Assembly: GCA_964396385.1 (NCBI GenBank) | Contig: CAYNFH010000048.1 | Location: 1 to 30,371 of the forward strand | DNA length: 30,371 bases | From: CAYNFH01 sp964396385 | GTDB taxonomy: Bacteria > Armatimonadota > Chthonomonadetes > Chthonomonadales > CAJBBX01 | Direction of reading: 5' to 3' | In this document: positions 21,551-29,491 of the stretch, piece after piece | How the letters are laid out: every line of letters starts with the position of its first letter | Numbering within the stretch: the stretch's first letter is position 1 | Notes under the pieces: generated by a model | Database searches by the model: none | Seen by the model: only the letters and a program-made list of their open reading frames with translations | Told to the model about the DNA's origin: nothing | Translations under genes and position numbers: made by a program

Positions 21551-23806
21551 CGTGTGCTCCGATTCACCCTGTCACTCCTTCTGGCCGCGACCTGCTCCGC
21601 GAGCGCGGTTCCCGCGGATGACAGGCCGATGCTCGGGTTCACGGCGGAGAGCGCGGAACGGGAGCGGACGCTGGAGTCCCGGTTCGATTCGCTGCTGAGC
21701 AGAGAGGATCTGCGCACCTGGATGCAGCGGCTCAGCGCGCGGCCCCACCACCTGGGTTCGCGGGCCGACAAAGAGAACGCCCAGTTTATTGCATCCCTCC
21801 TGCGCTCCTGGGGCTACGATACGCAGATCGAGGAGTTTCAGGTCCTCTTCCCCACGCCCAGAACCCGGCTGGTAGAGCTGGTGCAGCCGGAGCGGTATCG
21901 CGCCCGGCTGGAGGAGCCGCCGCTCAAGGAGGACTCCACCTCCGGCCTCCGCAAGGAGCAGCTCCCGCCTTACAACGCCTACTCTGCTGATGGAGACGTG
22001 ACGGCAGAGCTGGTGTATGTGAACTACGGGGTGCCCAAAGACTATGAGGCGCTGGCCGAGCGAGGCATCGACGTGAAGGGGAAGATCGTGCTGGCGCGAT
22101 ACGGCGGCTCCTGGCGGGGCATCAAGCCGAAGGTGGCGGCCGAGCACGGGGCGGTAGGCTGTCTCATCTACTCGGATCCGCGCGACGACGGCTACTTCCA
22201 GGGCGACGTCTACCCCAAGGGTGCGTACAGGAACGAGTGGGGCGAGCAGCGGGGGTCTGTGGCGGACATGCCTCTCTACTCCGGCGACCCACTTACGCCC
22301 GGCATCGGCGCGACGAAGGATGCCAGGCGGCTGCCCATCCATGACGCGCCCACACTCATGAAGATCCCCGTCCTGCCGCTCTCTTACGGGGATGCCCTCC
22401 CGCTGCTGAGGGCGCTCGGCGGGCCGGTGGCTCCGGAGGAGTGGCGCGGCGCGCTGCCGGTGACCTACCATATCGGTCCCGGGCCGGCGGTAGTGCACCT
22501 GAAAGCCGCGTTCGACTGGAAGCTAGTCCCCTGCTACGACGTCATCGCCCGGCTCCCCGGTGCGGAGCTTCCGGACGAGTGGGTGATCCGCGGCAACCAC
22601 CAGGACGCCTGGGTCTTCGGCGCGGACGACCCCCTCAGCGGCGCCGTGACGGTGCTGGAGGAGGCGAAATCCGTCGGCGAGCTGGTCAAGACCGGCTGGC
22701 GGCCCCGCCGCACGATCCTCTACGCCCTGTGGGACGGCGAGGAGCCGGGGCTGCTGGGATCCACGGAGTGGGCGGAGACCCACGCCGAGGAGCTTGCTCG
22801 ACACGCCGTGCTGTACGTGAACTCCGACAGCAACGGCCGCGGCTTCCTCCGCGCCGGCGGCAGCCATACGCTGGAGCGGCTGGTGGAGGAGGCGGCGCGC
22901 GACGTGCCCGACCCTGAGAAGGGCGTCTCCGTGCTCGAGCGCGCGAGAGCCGTGGCGCAGGTGCGCGGCACCGCGGAGGAGCGCAAGGAGGCGAGGAGCT
23001 ACTCCGGGCTCCGGATCGGCGCGCTGGGCTCGGGATCGGACTATACGCCATTCCTCCAGCACCTGGGCATCGCCGCTATGGACATCCGGTACGGCGGTGA
23101 GAACGGCGGCGGCTCGTATCACTCAATCTACGACTCGTTTGACCATTACACCCGGTTCGGCGACCCGGGCTTCGCATACGGCGCCGCGCTGGCGCAGACC
23201 GGCGGACGGATTGTGCTGCGGTACGCGGACGCGGACGTGCTGCCGGTGGCCCCGGGCCGCTTTGCGGACACTATCGGACGGTACGTGGACGAGGTGCGGA
23301 AGCTGGCGGACGACATGCGCGAGGAGACCCGGGAGAAGAACCGGCAGATAGAGGCGCGGATGGCAGATCTTGCTGCCGACCCCACGCAGCCGTTCGTCTC
23401 GCCGAAGCCACAGGAGCCGGTGCCTCCCATCGACTTCACGCCGCTACAGAGGGCCACGACCCGGCTGAAGGCGAGCGCTCGCGCGTATGAGACCGCCGTG
23501 CCCGCTTCGCTGCCTGCGGAGCGGCGCGCGGCGCTGGACCAGACGCTGCTCAAGGTGGACCGGGCCATGCTGCTGCCCGACGGGCTCCCCCGCCGCCCCT
23601 GGTACCGGCACGCCATCTACGCGCCGGGCCTCTATACGGGGTACGGCGTAAAGACGCTGCCGGGGGTGCGCGAGGCCATCGAGGAGCGGCGCTGGGACGA
23701 GGCGCGAGCGCAGATAGACGTGCTGGCCGCCACTCTCAATCGGGTTGCGGATGCCATGGACGAAGCCGGCCGAGCAGCCGGCGCTCTGCTGCCGGCTGCT
23801 CGGTAA
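21536..23806 (+). CDS. exported M28 family peptidase, glutamate carboxypeptidase II-like
   Basis: A 756-residue exported zinc aminopeptidase or carboxypeptidase of the PSMA/transferrin-receptor type. Signal peptide FTLSLLLAATCSASA. A protease-associated domain lies at ~140-290 (GIDVKGKIVLARYGGSWRGIKPKVAAEHGAVGCLIYSDP). The M28 catalytic domain has ligand sites RGNHQDAW (His), ADDPLSGAV (bridging Asp), LWDGEEPGLLGSTEWAE (catalytic and ligand Glu), YVNSDSN (Asp) and GSYHSIYDSFDHY (His). The C-terminal helical dimerisation domain is also present. All parts expected of the family are complete. The ATG lies at the end of a dispersed repeat; no later start keeps the full signal peptide. It ends with TAA directly abutting the stop of the convergent gene. 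Confidence 0.94.
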   Translation: MNHLARVLRFTLSLLLAATCSASAVPADDRPMLGFTAESAERERTLESRFDSLLSREDLRTWMQRLSARPHHLGSRADKENAQFIASLLRSWGYDTQIEEFQVLFPTPRTRLVELVQPERYRARLEEPPLKEDSTSGLRKEQLPPYNAYSADGDVTAELVYVNYGVPKDYEALAERGIDVKGKIVLARYGGSWRGIKPKVAAEHGAVGCLIYSDPRDDGYFQGDVYPKGAYRNEWGEQRGSVADMPLYSGDPLTPGIGATKDARRLPIHDAPTLMKIPVLPLSYGDALPLLRALGGPVAPEEWRGALPVTYHIGPGPAVVHLKAAFDWKLVPCYDVIARLPGAELPDEWVIRGNHQDAWVFGADDPLSGAVTVLEEAKSVGELVKTGWRPRRTILYALWDGEEPGLLGSTEWAETHAEELARHAVLYVNSDSNGRGFLRAGGSHTLERLVEEAARDVPDPEKGVSVLERARAVAQVRGTAEERKEARSYSGLRIGALGSGSDYTPFLQHLGIAAMDIRYGGENGGGSYHSIYDSFDHYTRFGDPGFAYGAALAQTGGRIVLRYADADVLPVAPGRFADTIGRYVDEVRKLADDMREETREKNRQIEARMADLAADPTQPFVSPKPQEPVPPIDFTPLQRATTRLKASARAYETAVPASLPAERRAALDQTLLKVDRAMLLPDGLPRRPWYRHAIYAPGLYTGYGVKTLPGVREAIEERRWDEARAQIDVLAATLNRVADAMDEAGRAAGALLPAAR

Positions 23807-25120
23807 CTACCAGCCGGTGCGGTAGTGGGCTTCGATGTACTGCTCGGCTTCCGGAACGCCCCGGGCGCGGAGGTGGCGCGGGTCGTACTCTATACGCTTG
23901 CCGGTGCGCAACGCCACGTTGCCGAGCAGGATGGTCTCCGTCATGGGCGCCGCGTACTCGAAGCTGCTGCCGGTTGTGCCCCGCCCCTTGCACGCCTCGA
24001 TCCACTGCTTGTAGTGGCTCTCCGGCCTGGGCAGCGTCTCCGGCGGTCCCGTGAATCCGGCGAACCTGGACTCTGGAAGCAGTACGGGGTCCTTCCCATG
24101 CTCCAGCAGCATCTTCCCCTTGCTCCCCACCAGGATGGAGCCGTTGAAGTCCGGCGCAAGCTCGCGGCCCTCCAGCGCCTCCGCAGACGGCCGCTGGCCC
24201 CCATCGTACCAGATGAGGCGGACAGGTGGCTGGTCCCCACGCTGCGGGAAATCGTACGTGATGACGGACCAGACCGGCGGGCTCTCCGGCTTTACCGGCG
24301 CGCTCTTCGCCTCCACCGCGGTGGGATACTTCAGCCCCAACGACCAGAACGGCACGTCCATCAGATGGCACGCCATGTCCCCCAGCGCGCCCGTGCCGAA
24401 GTCCCACCAGCCACGCCAGACGAACGGCAGATAGGCTGGATTATAGGGCCTCTCCGGGGCAGGACCGAGCCAGAGGTCCCAGGCCAGGGTCGCGGGCACC
24501 GGGGGAGTATCCGTAGGGCGGTCCAGCCCCTGCGGCCACCATCCTTTGGGCCGGTCGGTAATGACGTGTACCTCCGTCACAGGGCCAATCGCTCCCGCCT
24601 GGATGAGCTCCACCGCGCGGATGTTGCCGGCGAAGGAGTGGCCCTGGTTGCCCATCTGCGTGACTACGCGGTGCTTGCGCGCCGTCTCGAGCATCTGGCG
24701 GGCCTCGGATACGGTGTGGGTGAGCGGCTTCTGTACGTAGACATGCCGGCCCTGGCTCATGGCCAGGAGCGCAGCGGAAGCGTGAATGTGGTCCGGGGTG
24801 GTGACGGTCACCGCGTCGATGTCCTTGCGCTCCAGCATCTTGCGGAAGTCCTGGTACTTCGGCACGTTCGGGAACTTCTTAAAAGTGCCGGCGGCGCGGG
24901 CCTCGTCCACGTCGCACAGGGCCACGATGTTCTCCCCGCTGACGTTGGCGATGTCCTCCTCGCCCTTGCCACCGCAACCGATGCAGGCGATATTGAGCTT
25001 CTCATTGGGCGAGCGAGGCTCGGCGGCGGCAACGCCGGGCCAGACGCCTCCGAGGGCGGCGAGCCCTGCCGAGAGGCTGGCCTGGCGGAGGAGATCGCGG
25101 CGGGTTAGCGGGTGAGCCAT
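23807..25120 (-). CDS. TAT-exported Gfo/Idh/MocA family oxidoreductase
   Basis: A 437-residue NAD(P)-dependent sugar or inositol dehydrogenase-like protein. The N-terminus has a twin-arginine signal (LTRRDLLRQASLSAGLAALGGVWPGVAAA). The Rossmann domain starts LNIACIGCGGKGEEDIANVS, followed by ALCDVDEARA and the family motif VYVQKPLTHTVSEAR (QKP in place of the usual EKP). The C-terminal dimerisation/substrate domain has GALGDMACHLMDVPFWSLGL, where the histidine and aspartate sit at the expected catalytic position. Start at ATG 25120 with a weak GGAG site; the upstream frame is rejected as non-homologous. Exported members of this family are a hallmark of Planctomycetota, Verrucomicrobiota and Armatimonadota; the substrate is unknown. 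Its stop abuts that of the M28 peptidase with no spacer. Confidence 0.93.
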   Translation of the reverse strand: MAHPLTRRDLLRQASLSAGLAALGGVWPGVAAAEPRSPNEKLNIACIGCGGKGEEDIANVSGENIVALCDVDEARAAGTFKKFPNVPKYQDFRKMLERKDIDAVTVTTPDHIHASAALLAMSQGRHVYVQKPLTHTVSEARQMLETARKHRVVTQMGNQGHSFAGNIRAVELIQAGAIGPVTEVHVITDRPKGWWPQGLDRPTDTPPVPATLAWDLWLGPAPERPYNPAYLPFVWRGWWDFGTGALGDMACHLMDVPFWSLGLKYPTAVEAKSAPVKPESPPVWSVITYDFPQRGDQPPVRLIWYDGGQRPSAEALEGRELAPDFNGSILVGSKGKMLLEHGKDPVLLPESRFAGFTGPPETLPRPESHYKQWIEACKGRGTTGSSFEYAAPMTETILLGNVALRTGKRIEYDPRHLRARGVPEAEQYIEAHYRTGW

Positions 25121-25136
25121 GGTTGTGGAGCTCCGA

Positions 25137-25523
25137 TCAGTCGTGCCGGCCGCCGAGGAAGCCGGTAAAGATGGAGATGATGAAGGACCAGAGTGCAAGG
25201 TACCAGACGGTGCGCACCGTGCCCGGGGAGTCGAGCGCTCTGGTCGCCTCGTGTAGGACGCCCATGGGGCGCAGCGGCACGCGATTTCGGGCGCAGTCCC
25301 GGCAGCGAGTCCCCGCGGGGCCGTACACCGTGCAGCGAGGACAGATGGGCTTTTCACATCGGCCGCAGCGTACCCGGGTGACCACCTTCTTATGCCGGTC
25401 GCAGTAGTACGCCCCCTCCTCGCCCGGAACGGCGACCGGAGCCGCGACCTGTAAGGGCGCGCCGCACTCGCCGCAGAACTTGTTGCCGGCCGGGTTTTCG
25501 GCGCTGCATTTCGCGCAGTTCAT
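25137..25523 (-). CDS. membrane protein with zinc ribbon and B-box-like zinc finger
   Basis: A 128-residue protein with two zinc modules and a C-terminal membrane helix. The first is MNCAKCSAENPAGNKFCGECGAPL (cysteines 3, 6, 17, 20). The second is CDRHKKVVTRVRCGRCEKPICPRCTVYGPAGTRCRDCA, the C-H...C-C-C-C-C-C pattern of the bacterial B-box finger that often precedes rhomboid peptidases. Here no rhomboid domain follows; instead a single hydrophobic helix (TVRTVWYLALWSFIISIFTGFLG) ends the protein. The ATG at 25523 has AAGGAG seven bases upstream. Its stop is 16 nt from the start of the oxidoreductase on the same strand, so they may be co-transcribed. The zinc ribbon resembles those of the membrane paralogues at 8348 and 9572. 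Function unknown. Confidence 0.85.
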   Translation of the reverse strand: MNCAKCSAENPAGNKFCGECGAPLQVAAPVAVPGEEGAYYCDRHKKVVTRVRCGRCEKPICPRCTVYGPAGTRCRDCARNRVPLRPMGVLHEATRALDSPGTVRTVWYLALWSFIISIFTGFLGGRHD

Positions 25524-25687
25524 ATCCACTCCTTCGTATTTGTATCTCTCATTAGCGAATATGGTATGCCAAACTGCCATCCTTCATTCCTATATACCCC
25601 ACTGCCAGGGCGGCCGCTAGGCGGAACATTCGCGGGGCGGGCGGCGTCTGAGGCACTTAGGGGTACGAGTGACATAGGAGGGACATC
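25524..25687. other. divergent promoter region
   Basis: A 164-bp spacer between divergent genes, relatively AT-rich at its left side; it must hold both promoters. I see no clear -35/-10 pair or operator. Confidence 0.4.
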
Positions 25688-26185
25688 ATGAAGCTTTCTT
25701 TCGCGCTTGGCGCTGCGCTGGCTGCGGCGCTCGCGCTGCCTGCCGCGGCACAGAACGGCGGCCAGACGGATAACTCCAGCCGGTTCATCAAGCCGACCAA
25801 CCGCAGGAACCGCAACACCATGCCGCACCGGTTGGGCCAGACCACCACGCAGACCAATGCCCGGGGCGCGACGACCAACATCCGGACCGAGGGGTTGGAG
25901 AAGGATAATTCGGATATCGGCGCCTACAACCGGGTACAGCCGAGCCACGGCGTAGCGAAGGACAACGGGAGCATCCTGGGACCCGGCAACGGGAGCCACA
26001 CGCCGCGACCGTTCACCATGAACCGCCGTCTGGGGCAGCCTGCCCACCTGATCACGGACACGCCCACGTCGTTACAGGGATACCGCGTCGCCGGCATCGT
26101 GCGGACCAACACCGTCAGGACGCACTCGCACCGGCGCGCTACGTCCCATCGGCGGACGCACAGAGCGCGGCACCATCGGAAGTAG
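25688..26185 (+). CDS. secreted basic, low-complexity protein of unknown function
   Basis: A 165-residue protein with a clear signal peptide (MKLSFALGAALAAALALPAAAQ). The mature part is poor in hydrophobic residues and rich in N, T, G, R and H, with recurring RLGQ segments (MPHRLGQTTTQTN, MNRRLGQPAHLI), and ends in an Arg/His-rich tail (HSHRRATSHRRTHRARHHRK). It is predicted to be disordered and strongly basic, which would suit binding to acidic polymers or the cell surface, or metal binding through histidines; this is inference. The ATG has GGAGGG seven bases upstream. No family recognised. Confidence 0.75.
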   Translation: MKLSFALGAALAAALALPAAAQNGGQTDNSSRFIKPTNRRNRNTMPHRLGQTTTQTNARGATTNIRTEGLEKDNSDIGAYNRVQPSHGVAKDNGSILGPGNGSHTPRPFTMNRRLGQPAHLITDTPTSLQGYRVAGIVRTNTVRTHSHRRATSHRRTHRARHHRK

Positions 26186-26199
26186 GCACAGAGCCTCTG

Positions 26200-26267
26200 C
26201 ACCGGGCTGAAACCCCGGTGCTATTAGAGGAGAACCCCTGGCGGGCTCCGGAGCCGGCTTCAGCCGG
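26200..26267. repeat. two CTGAA/TTCAG-core hairpins
   Basis: 26200-26220 is CACCGGG-CTGAAAC-CCCGGTG; 26254-26267 is CCGGCT-TC-AGCCGG, the reverse orientation of the same family (GGCTGAAGCC). They lie between convergent genes and may also terminate transcription, though no T-run follows. Confidence 0.7.
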
Positions 26268-26333
26268 GTTCCCTTGCAATAGCGCGGGGGTTCGAGGCCG
26301 GCGCTGGGAGCGGTCAGATCTCTGTGGTTCAGA

Positions 26334-27038
26334 CTATCTCGAGGCGGAGGCTAACTGCCGGATGGCGGGGGCGAGGCGGATGAGGTCGTAGACCTCCAGG
26401 TCGGCGCGCTCCTCCGTGCTCCTGGCATCGTAGTAGACATACAGCACGCCCCGGCGAAAGCGGATGGTGGACATCCCCAGCGCTTTCGCCGGGGCGACGT
26501 CGTTGTCGGGCCGGTCTCCCACCATGATGGCCTCCTGGGCCCGGCAGCCGGCCTGCTCCAGCGCCAGCCGGAAGATGGCCGGGTCCGGCTTAGAAACCCC
26601 CACCACCTCGTCTATCACCTTCACCTGGAAGTAACCGCCGATTCCGTAGTCGTCCAGCGCCTTCAGGATAGGCGGATGCTGATTGGCGATGATGCCCAGG
26701 CGGAACTCTCGGCTCAGACCCTCCAGCACGCCAGCGATGTTGTCGCGAAGCAGGCCGTATGGCCGGGGCTTGCGCATCTCCAGGTACTCCGCCCTGCCCT
26801 CGCTCAGCACCTTCTCCGCCTGGTCCGGGTCGCGGGCGTAGGACGCGGCCGCGTCCAGCGGCGCCGTGGCGGGCTTGTCTCGCGCGAGCTCACGGAGGCG
26901 CGCATAGTAGTCGTCCCAGCCGACGTCGATGCCGTTGCGGCGGAGCGCCAGGAGCAGAGAGTGGAAGTAGTACAGGTGCGGGACGTCTTCGTCAAAGAGC
27001 ACGTCGCCGATGTCGAAGAAGACCCAGGATACGGGCAT
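26334..27038 (-). CDS. HAD-superfamily hydrolase (phosphatase-like, class IA)
   Basis: A 234-residue HAD hydrolase. Motif I is VFFDIGDVLFDE (nucleophile Asp at ~8, with glycine at the usual second-Asp position, as in YihX-type proteins), followed by a helical cap (~20-95). Motif II is LGIIANQHPP (Asn/Ser region), motif III is VSKPDPAIF (lysine ~156), and motif IV is AIMVGDRPDNDVAPAKALGM. These indicate a small-molecule phosphatase or dehalogenase-like enzyme of unknown substrate. The ATG at 27038 is immediately preceded on the genome by a GGGATGA heptamer array; the upstream frame only reads the array. No ribosome site of standard form remains, possibly because of the repeat. Confidence 0.88.
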   Translation of the reverse strand: MPVSWVFFDIGDVLFDEDVPHLYYFHSLLLALRRNGIDVGWDDYYARLRELARDKPATAPLDAAASYARDPDQAEKVLSEGRAEYLEMRKPRPYGLLRDNIAGVLEGLSREFRLGIIANQHPPILKALDDYGIGGYFQVKVIDEVVGVSKPDPAIFRLALEQAGCRAQEAIMVGDRPDNDVAPAKALGMSTIRFRRGVLYVYYDARSTEERADLEVYDLIRLAPAIRQLASASR

Positions 27039-27452
27039 AGGGATGAGGGATGAAGGATGAATCTGGGAAGGGCCAGAGACTTGTTCACGCGGTTGGGGCC
27101 GCATCCTCCGCCTGAGCGAATGAGGGATCAATTGGGGAAGGGCCAGAGACGGAAAACCGGGAGAGGGCGTTCCTCCTTGTCAAGGTCTCAGCGCTTGTAG
27201 TTACGCCGGAGCCGCTCTAGTCCCGTGGGACCTCGGCGGAAGCTCGGCGTCAAATTCAGAGGTCGGCCCTCTCCCGGCTGCTTTCCGTTAAGGTGTCCGG
27301 CGGTTCCAAACCGTTGGCCCTCCTTCACGGATGCAGTTCCGGCGGCGCGATGGGAGTATCGGTTCGCCGCCGACTGATTGTGTGGTAAGTAAACCACTTT
27401 TCCCGGCGGGAGTCAACCCCCTTTTTTCACTGATTCGCGGGCGCAAAGAGGA
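27039..27452. other. 414-bp repeat-rich spacer
   Basis: Contains a heptamer array (GGGATGA x2, AGGATGA; 27040-27060), a direct repeat (GGGAAGGGCCAGAGAC at about 27065 and again at 27135), and an inverted pair CCGGGAGAGGGC (27157-27168) / GCCCTCTCCCGG (27266-27277) bracketing about 97 bases. A 69-codon minus-strand frame (27188-27397) has no recognisable feature and crosses the inverted repeat; I do not call it. Confidence 0.7.
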
Positions 27453-27485
27453 CGGCGGCAGGCGCAAGATGGGCGCCTGCCGCCG
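27453..27485 (-). terminator. strong hairpin downstream of the FG-GAP gene
   Basis: A perfect 13-bp stem, CGGCGGCAGGCGC (27453-27465) with GCGCCTGCCGCCG (27473-27485) and a 7-base loop, 16 bases after the stop of the minus-strand gene. The following tract on that strand is TCCTCTTT, a weak U-run. Confidence 0.75.
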
Positions 27486-27501
27486 GTGCATGTCAGCCCA
27501 T

Positions 27502-29451
27502 TCAGGGCGTGAAGCCGATGGGCTTCCGGTCCGTGAACGGGCCATAGTCGTCGTAGACGAAGGTGCCCGGGAAGTAGATATTCCAGAGGCTGATGCGTCC
27601 GTCCACGCTGGACCAGAGGACGTGCGGATCGTTGTCGTCATCCACCGCGAGAAGCGTGGGCCTCCAGCCGGGATACGGACCGTAATCGTCGTAGCTGAAG
27701 TAACCCGGCTGGTTGATGGTCCAGAGCGAGAGCATGCCATCCGACCTCACCCACATGACGCGCGGCTTGTTGTCCCCGCCCACGCTCATGCCCTGGGCCG
27801 TCCAGCCGGCGAACGGGCCGTAGTCCTGGTACGTGAACGTGGCCGGGGCGCTGATGGTCCAGAGAGAGATGCGGCCATCCAGGTTGTCCCACATCACGCG
27901 CACCTGATTGTCGGCGCCGGTCGCAATGGAGCGTGGCAGCCACCCCGGGTAGGGTCCGTAATCGTCGTAAGTGAATGTACCTGGAGCCGTGATGGTCCAG
28001 AGCGAGATTCGGCCGTCGGTGCGTAGCCACAGGACGTGCGGCCGTCCATCCGGCCCGACCGCGACCTGCGTGGCCTTCCATCCGGGGTACGGCCCGTAGT
28101 CGTCATGGGTGTAGGTACCATCACGATTGACGGTCCAGAGGGACATCCGGCCGTCCTGGTTGTCCCAGAGGATGCGCGTAAGCCCATCCCCGGGGCTGCT
28201 GGAAGCGGAGACCGCGGTCCATCCGGCGCTCGCCGGGTAGTCGACGGAGACTTCGCTGTGCGGATGCAGGATGGTCCACAGCGTCGCCCCACCGTCCGCG
28301 CGATTCCAGAGGATGTGCGGCAGCCGCGTCTGGTTGATGAACACCGAGACCACGGAGTCCGTCTCGCACCCGGTGGCTACATCCGGTTGCCCATCTCCGT
28401 TGAAATCGGCCACACAGAGCTTGCGCGCATTGAGCCCGCCATTGAAGACCATCGGTGCCAGAAGGATACCGTCCCCACGATTCCGGAGCACTGACATGGA
28501 AGTGGTGCCAGCATTCGCTACGACAATGTCGGGCCACCCATCGCCGTCCAGGTCTACTGCTGCCGCCGTCAATGGATACCCGTTTGCCAGATAGGTGTTG
28601 TTTGTCCCGAAGGTGCCGTCCCTCTTGCCCAGCAGGACCGAGACACTATTGTCCCAGTAGTTATTCCCGCCGATGTCGGGGATCCCGTCGCCGTTGAAAT
28701 CGGCGATCATTGGAGTGACGCACAGATTGCCCGTGGCGTAGCCCGGTCCGACCGTGAATCCGCCCTTTCCGTCCCCATAATAGACCTTGAGCCCTCCACC
28801 GTTCGAGCATAGCAGATCCGTCTTGCCATCACCATTCAGGTCGCCGGCGGTAACGAACCCGTCAGCACCCGGATAGTATGTCGGTGCCGCAAAGGTCCCG
28901 TCTCCATTGTTGATCAAGATGGCAAGGTGCCCGCCTCCTGCAGCAGCCAGATCCGGCTTCCCATCCCCGTTCAGGTCCAGCGCTATTATCCCTCCAGGGT
29001 TCGCGCTGAGCGTGATCGTCTGTGGGGCCGCGAACCCGCGGCCGCCGAGATTTCGCACGATAAGAATGTGGTTTCCGTTGCCTGACTCGCTGCAAACAAG
29101 GTCCTTGCGCCCGCTGCCGCTGAGGTCCGCCGTGGCGCGCGGCGAGAACCCTGCTGCCCACGTCGCGATAACCTGAGCGTCCTCAAACGTGCCATTGCCC
29201 TTTCCATAGAGCACAGCCATCTGAGTACCGCCGCCGACTATGATATCTGTCTTGTCGTCTCCGTCTATGTCTGCCGCGATGAGGTCCCCGGCGGAGGGAA
29301 CGGGGTAATTCACCGCCTTGGCAAAGGTGATAGTGTCGGCCGCCCGACAAGGAGGGCCCCCAGCCACAACGAACCCCAGTGTAATCAGGGCATGCACTAC
29401 AAATGCACGGCCGCCGCGCCCGTGAGTATGGGGATGATCTCGGTGTGCCAT
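27502..29451 (-). CDS. secreted FG-GAP/VCBS seven-bladed propeller with six C-terminal LW-DDYGP repeats
   Basis: A 649-residue exported protein with a signal peptide ending near GGPPCRA. Residues ~40-375 hold seven FG-GAP repeats, each with a calcium-type loop: DIDGDDKTD (61), DLSGSGRKD (109), DLNGDGKPD (159), DLNGDGKTD (204), DFNGDGIPD (251), DLDGDGWPD (300), DFNGDGQPD (349). That is a full seven-bladed beta-propeller as in integrin alpha chains. Residues ~379-649 are six tandem units of about 46 residues with consensus hhW...DGRhSLWTI..PGTFTYDDYGPYPGW, a second probable propeller or tachylectin-like lectin domain. No membrane anchor or sorting signal follows. The repeats suggest surface adhesion or carbohydrate binding; this is inference. 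Confidence 0.93.
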   Translation of the reverse strand: MAHRDHPHTHGRGGRAFVVHALITLGFVVAGGPPCRAADTITFAKAVNYPVPSAGDLIAADIDGDDKTDIIVGGGTQMAVLYGKGNGTFEDAQVIATWAAGFSPRATADLSGSGRKDLVCSESGNGNHILIVRNLGGRGFAAPQTITLSANPGGIIALDLNGDGKPDLAAAGGGHLAILINNGDGTFAAPTYYPGADGFVTAGDLNGDGKTDLLCSNGGGLKVYYGDGKGGFTVGPGYATGNLCVTPMIADFNGDGIPDIGGNNYWDNSVSVLLGKRDGTFGTNNTYLANGYPLTAAAVDLDGDGWPDIVVANAGTTSMSVLRNRGDGILLAPMVFNGGLNARKLCVADFNGDGQPDVATGCETDSVVSVFINQTRLPHILWNRADGGATLWTILHPHSEVSVDYPASAGWTAVSASSSPGDGLTRILWDNQDGRMSLWTVNRDGTYTHDDYGPYPGWKATQVAVGPDGRPHVLWLRTDGRISLWTITAPGTFTYDDYGPYPGWLPRSIATGADNQVRVMWDNLDGRISLWTISAPATFTYQDYGPFAGWTAQGMSVGGDNKPRVMWVRSDGMLSLWTINQPGYFSYDDYGPYPGWRPTLLAVDDDNDPHVLWSSVDGRISLWNIYFPGTFVYDDYGPFTDRKPIGFTP

Positions 29452-29491
29452 GCCGTTGCCCTTCTATTCGTAACAGTTAAGTAGGTGCCCG

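Noticed and set aside
27188..27397. 69-codon minus-strand frame upstream of the terminator
   Set aside because: No recognisable sequence, crosses one arm of an inverted repeat, and no convincing ribosome site.
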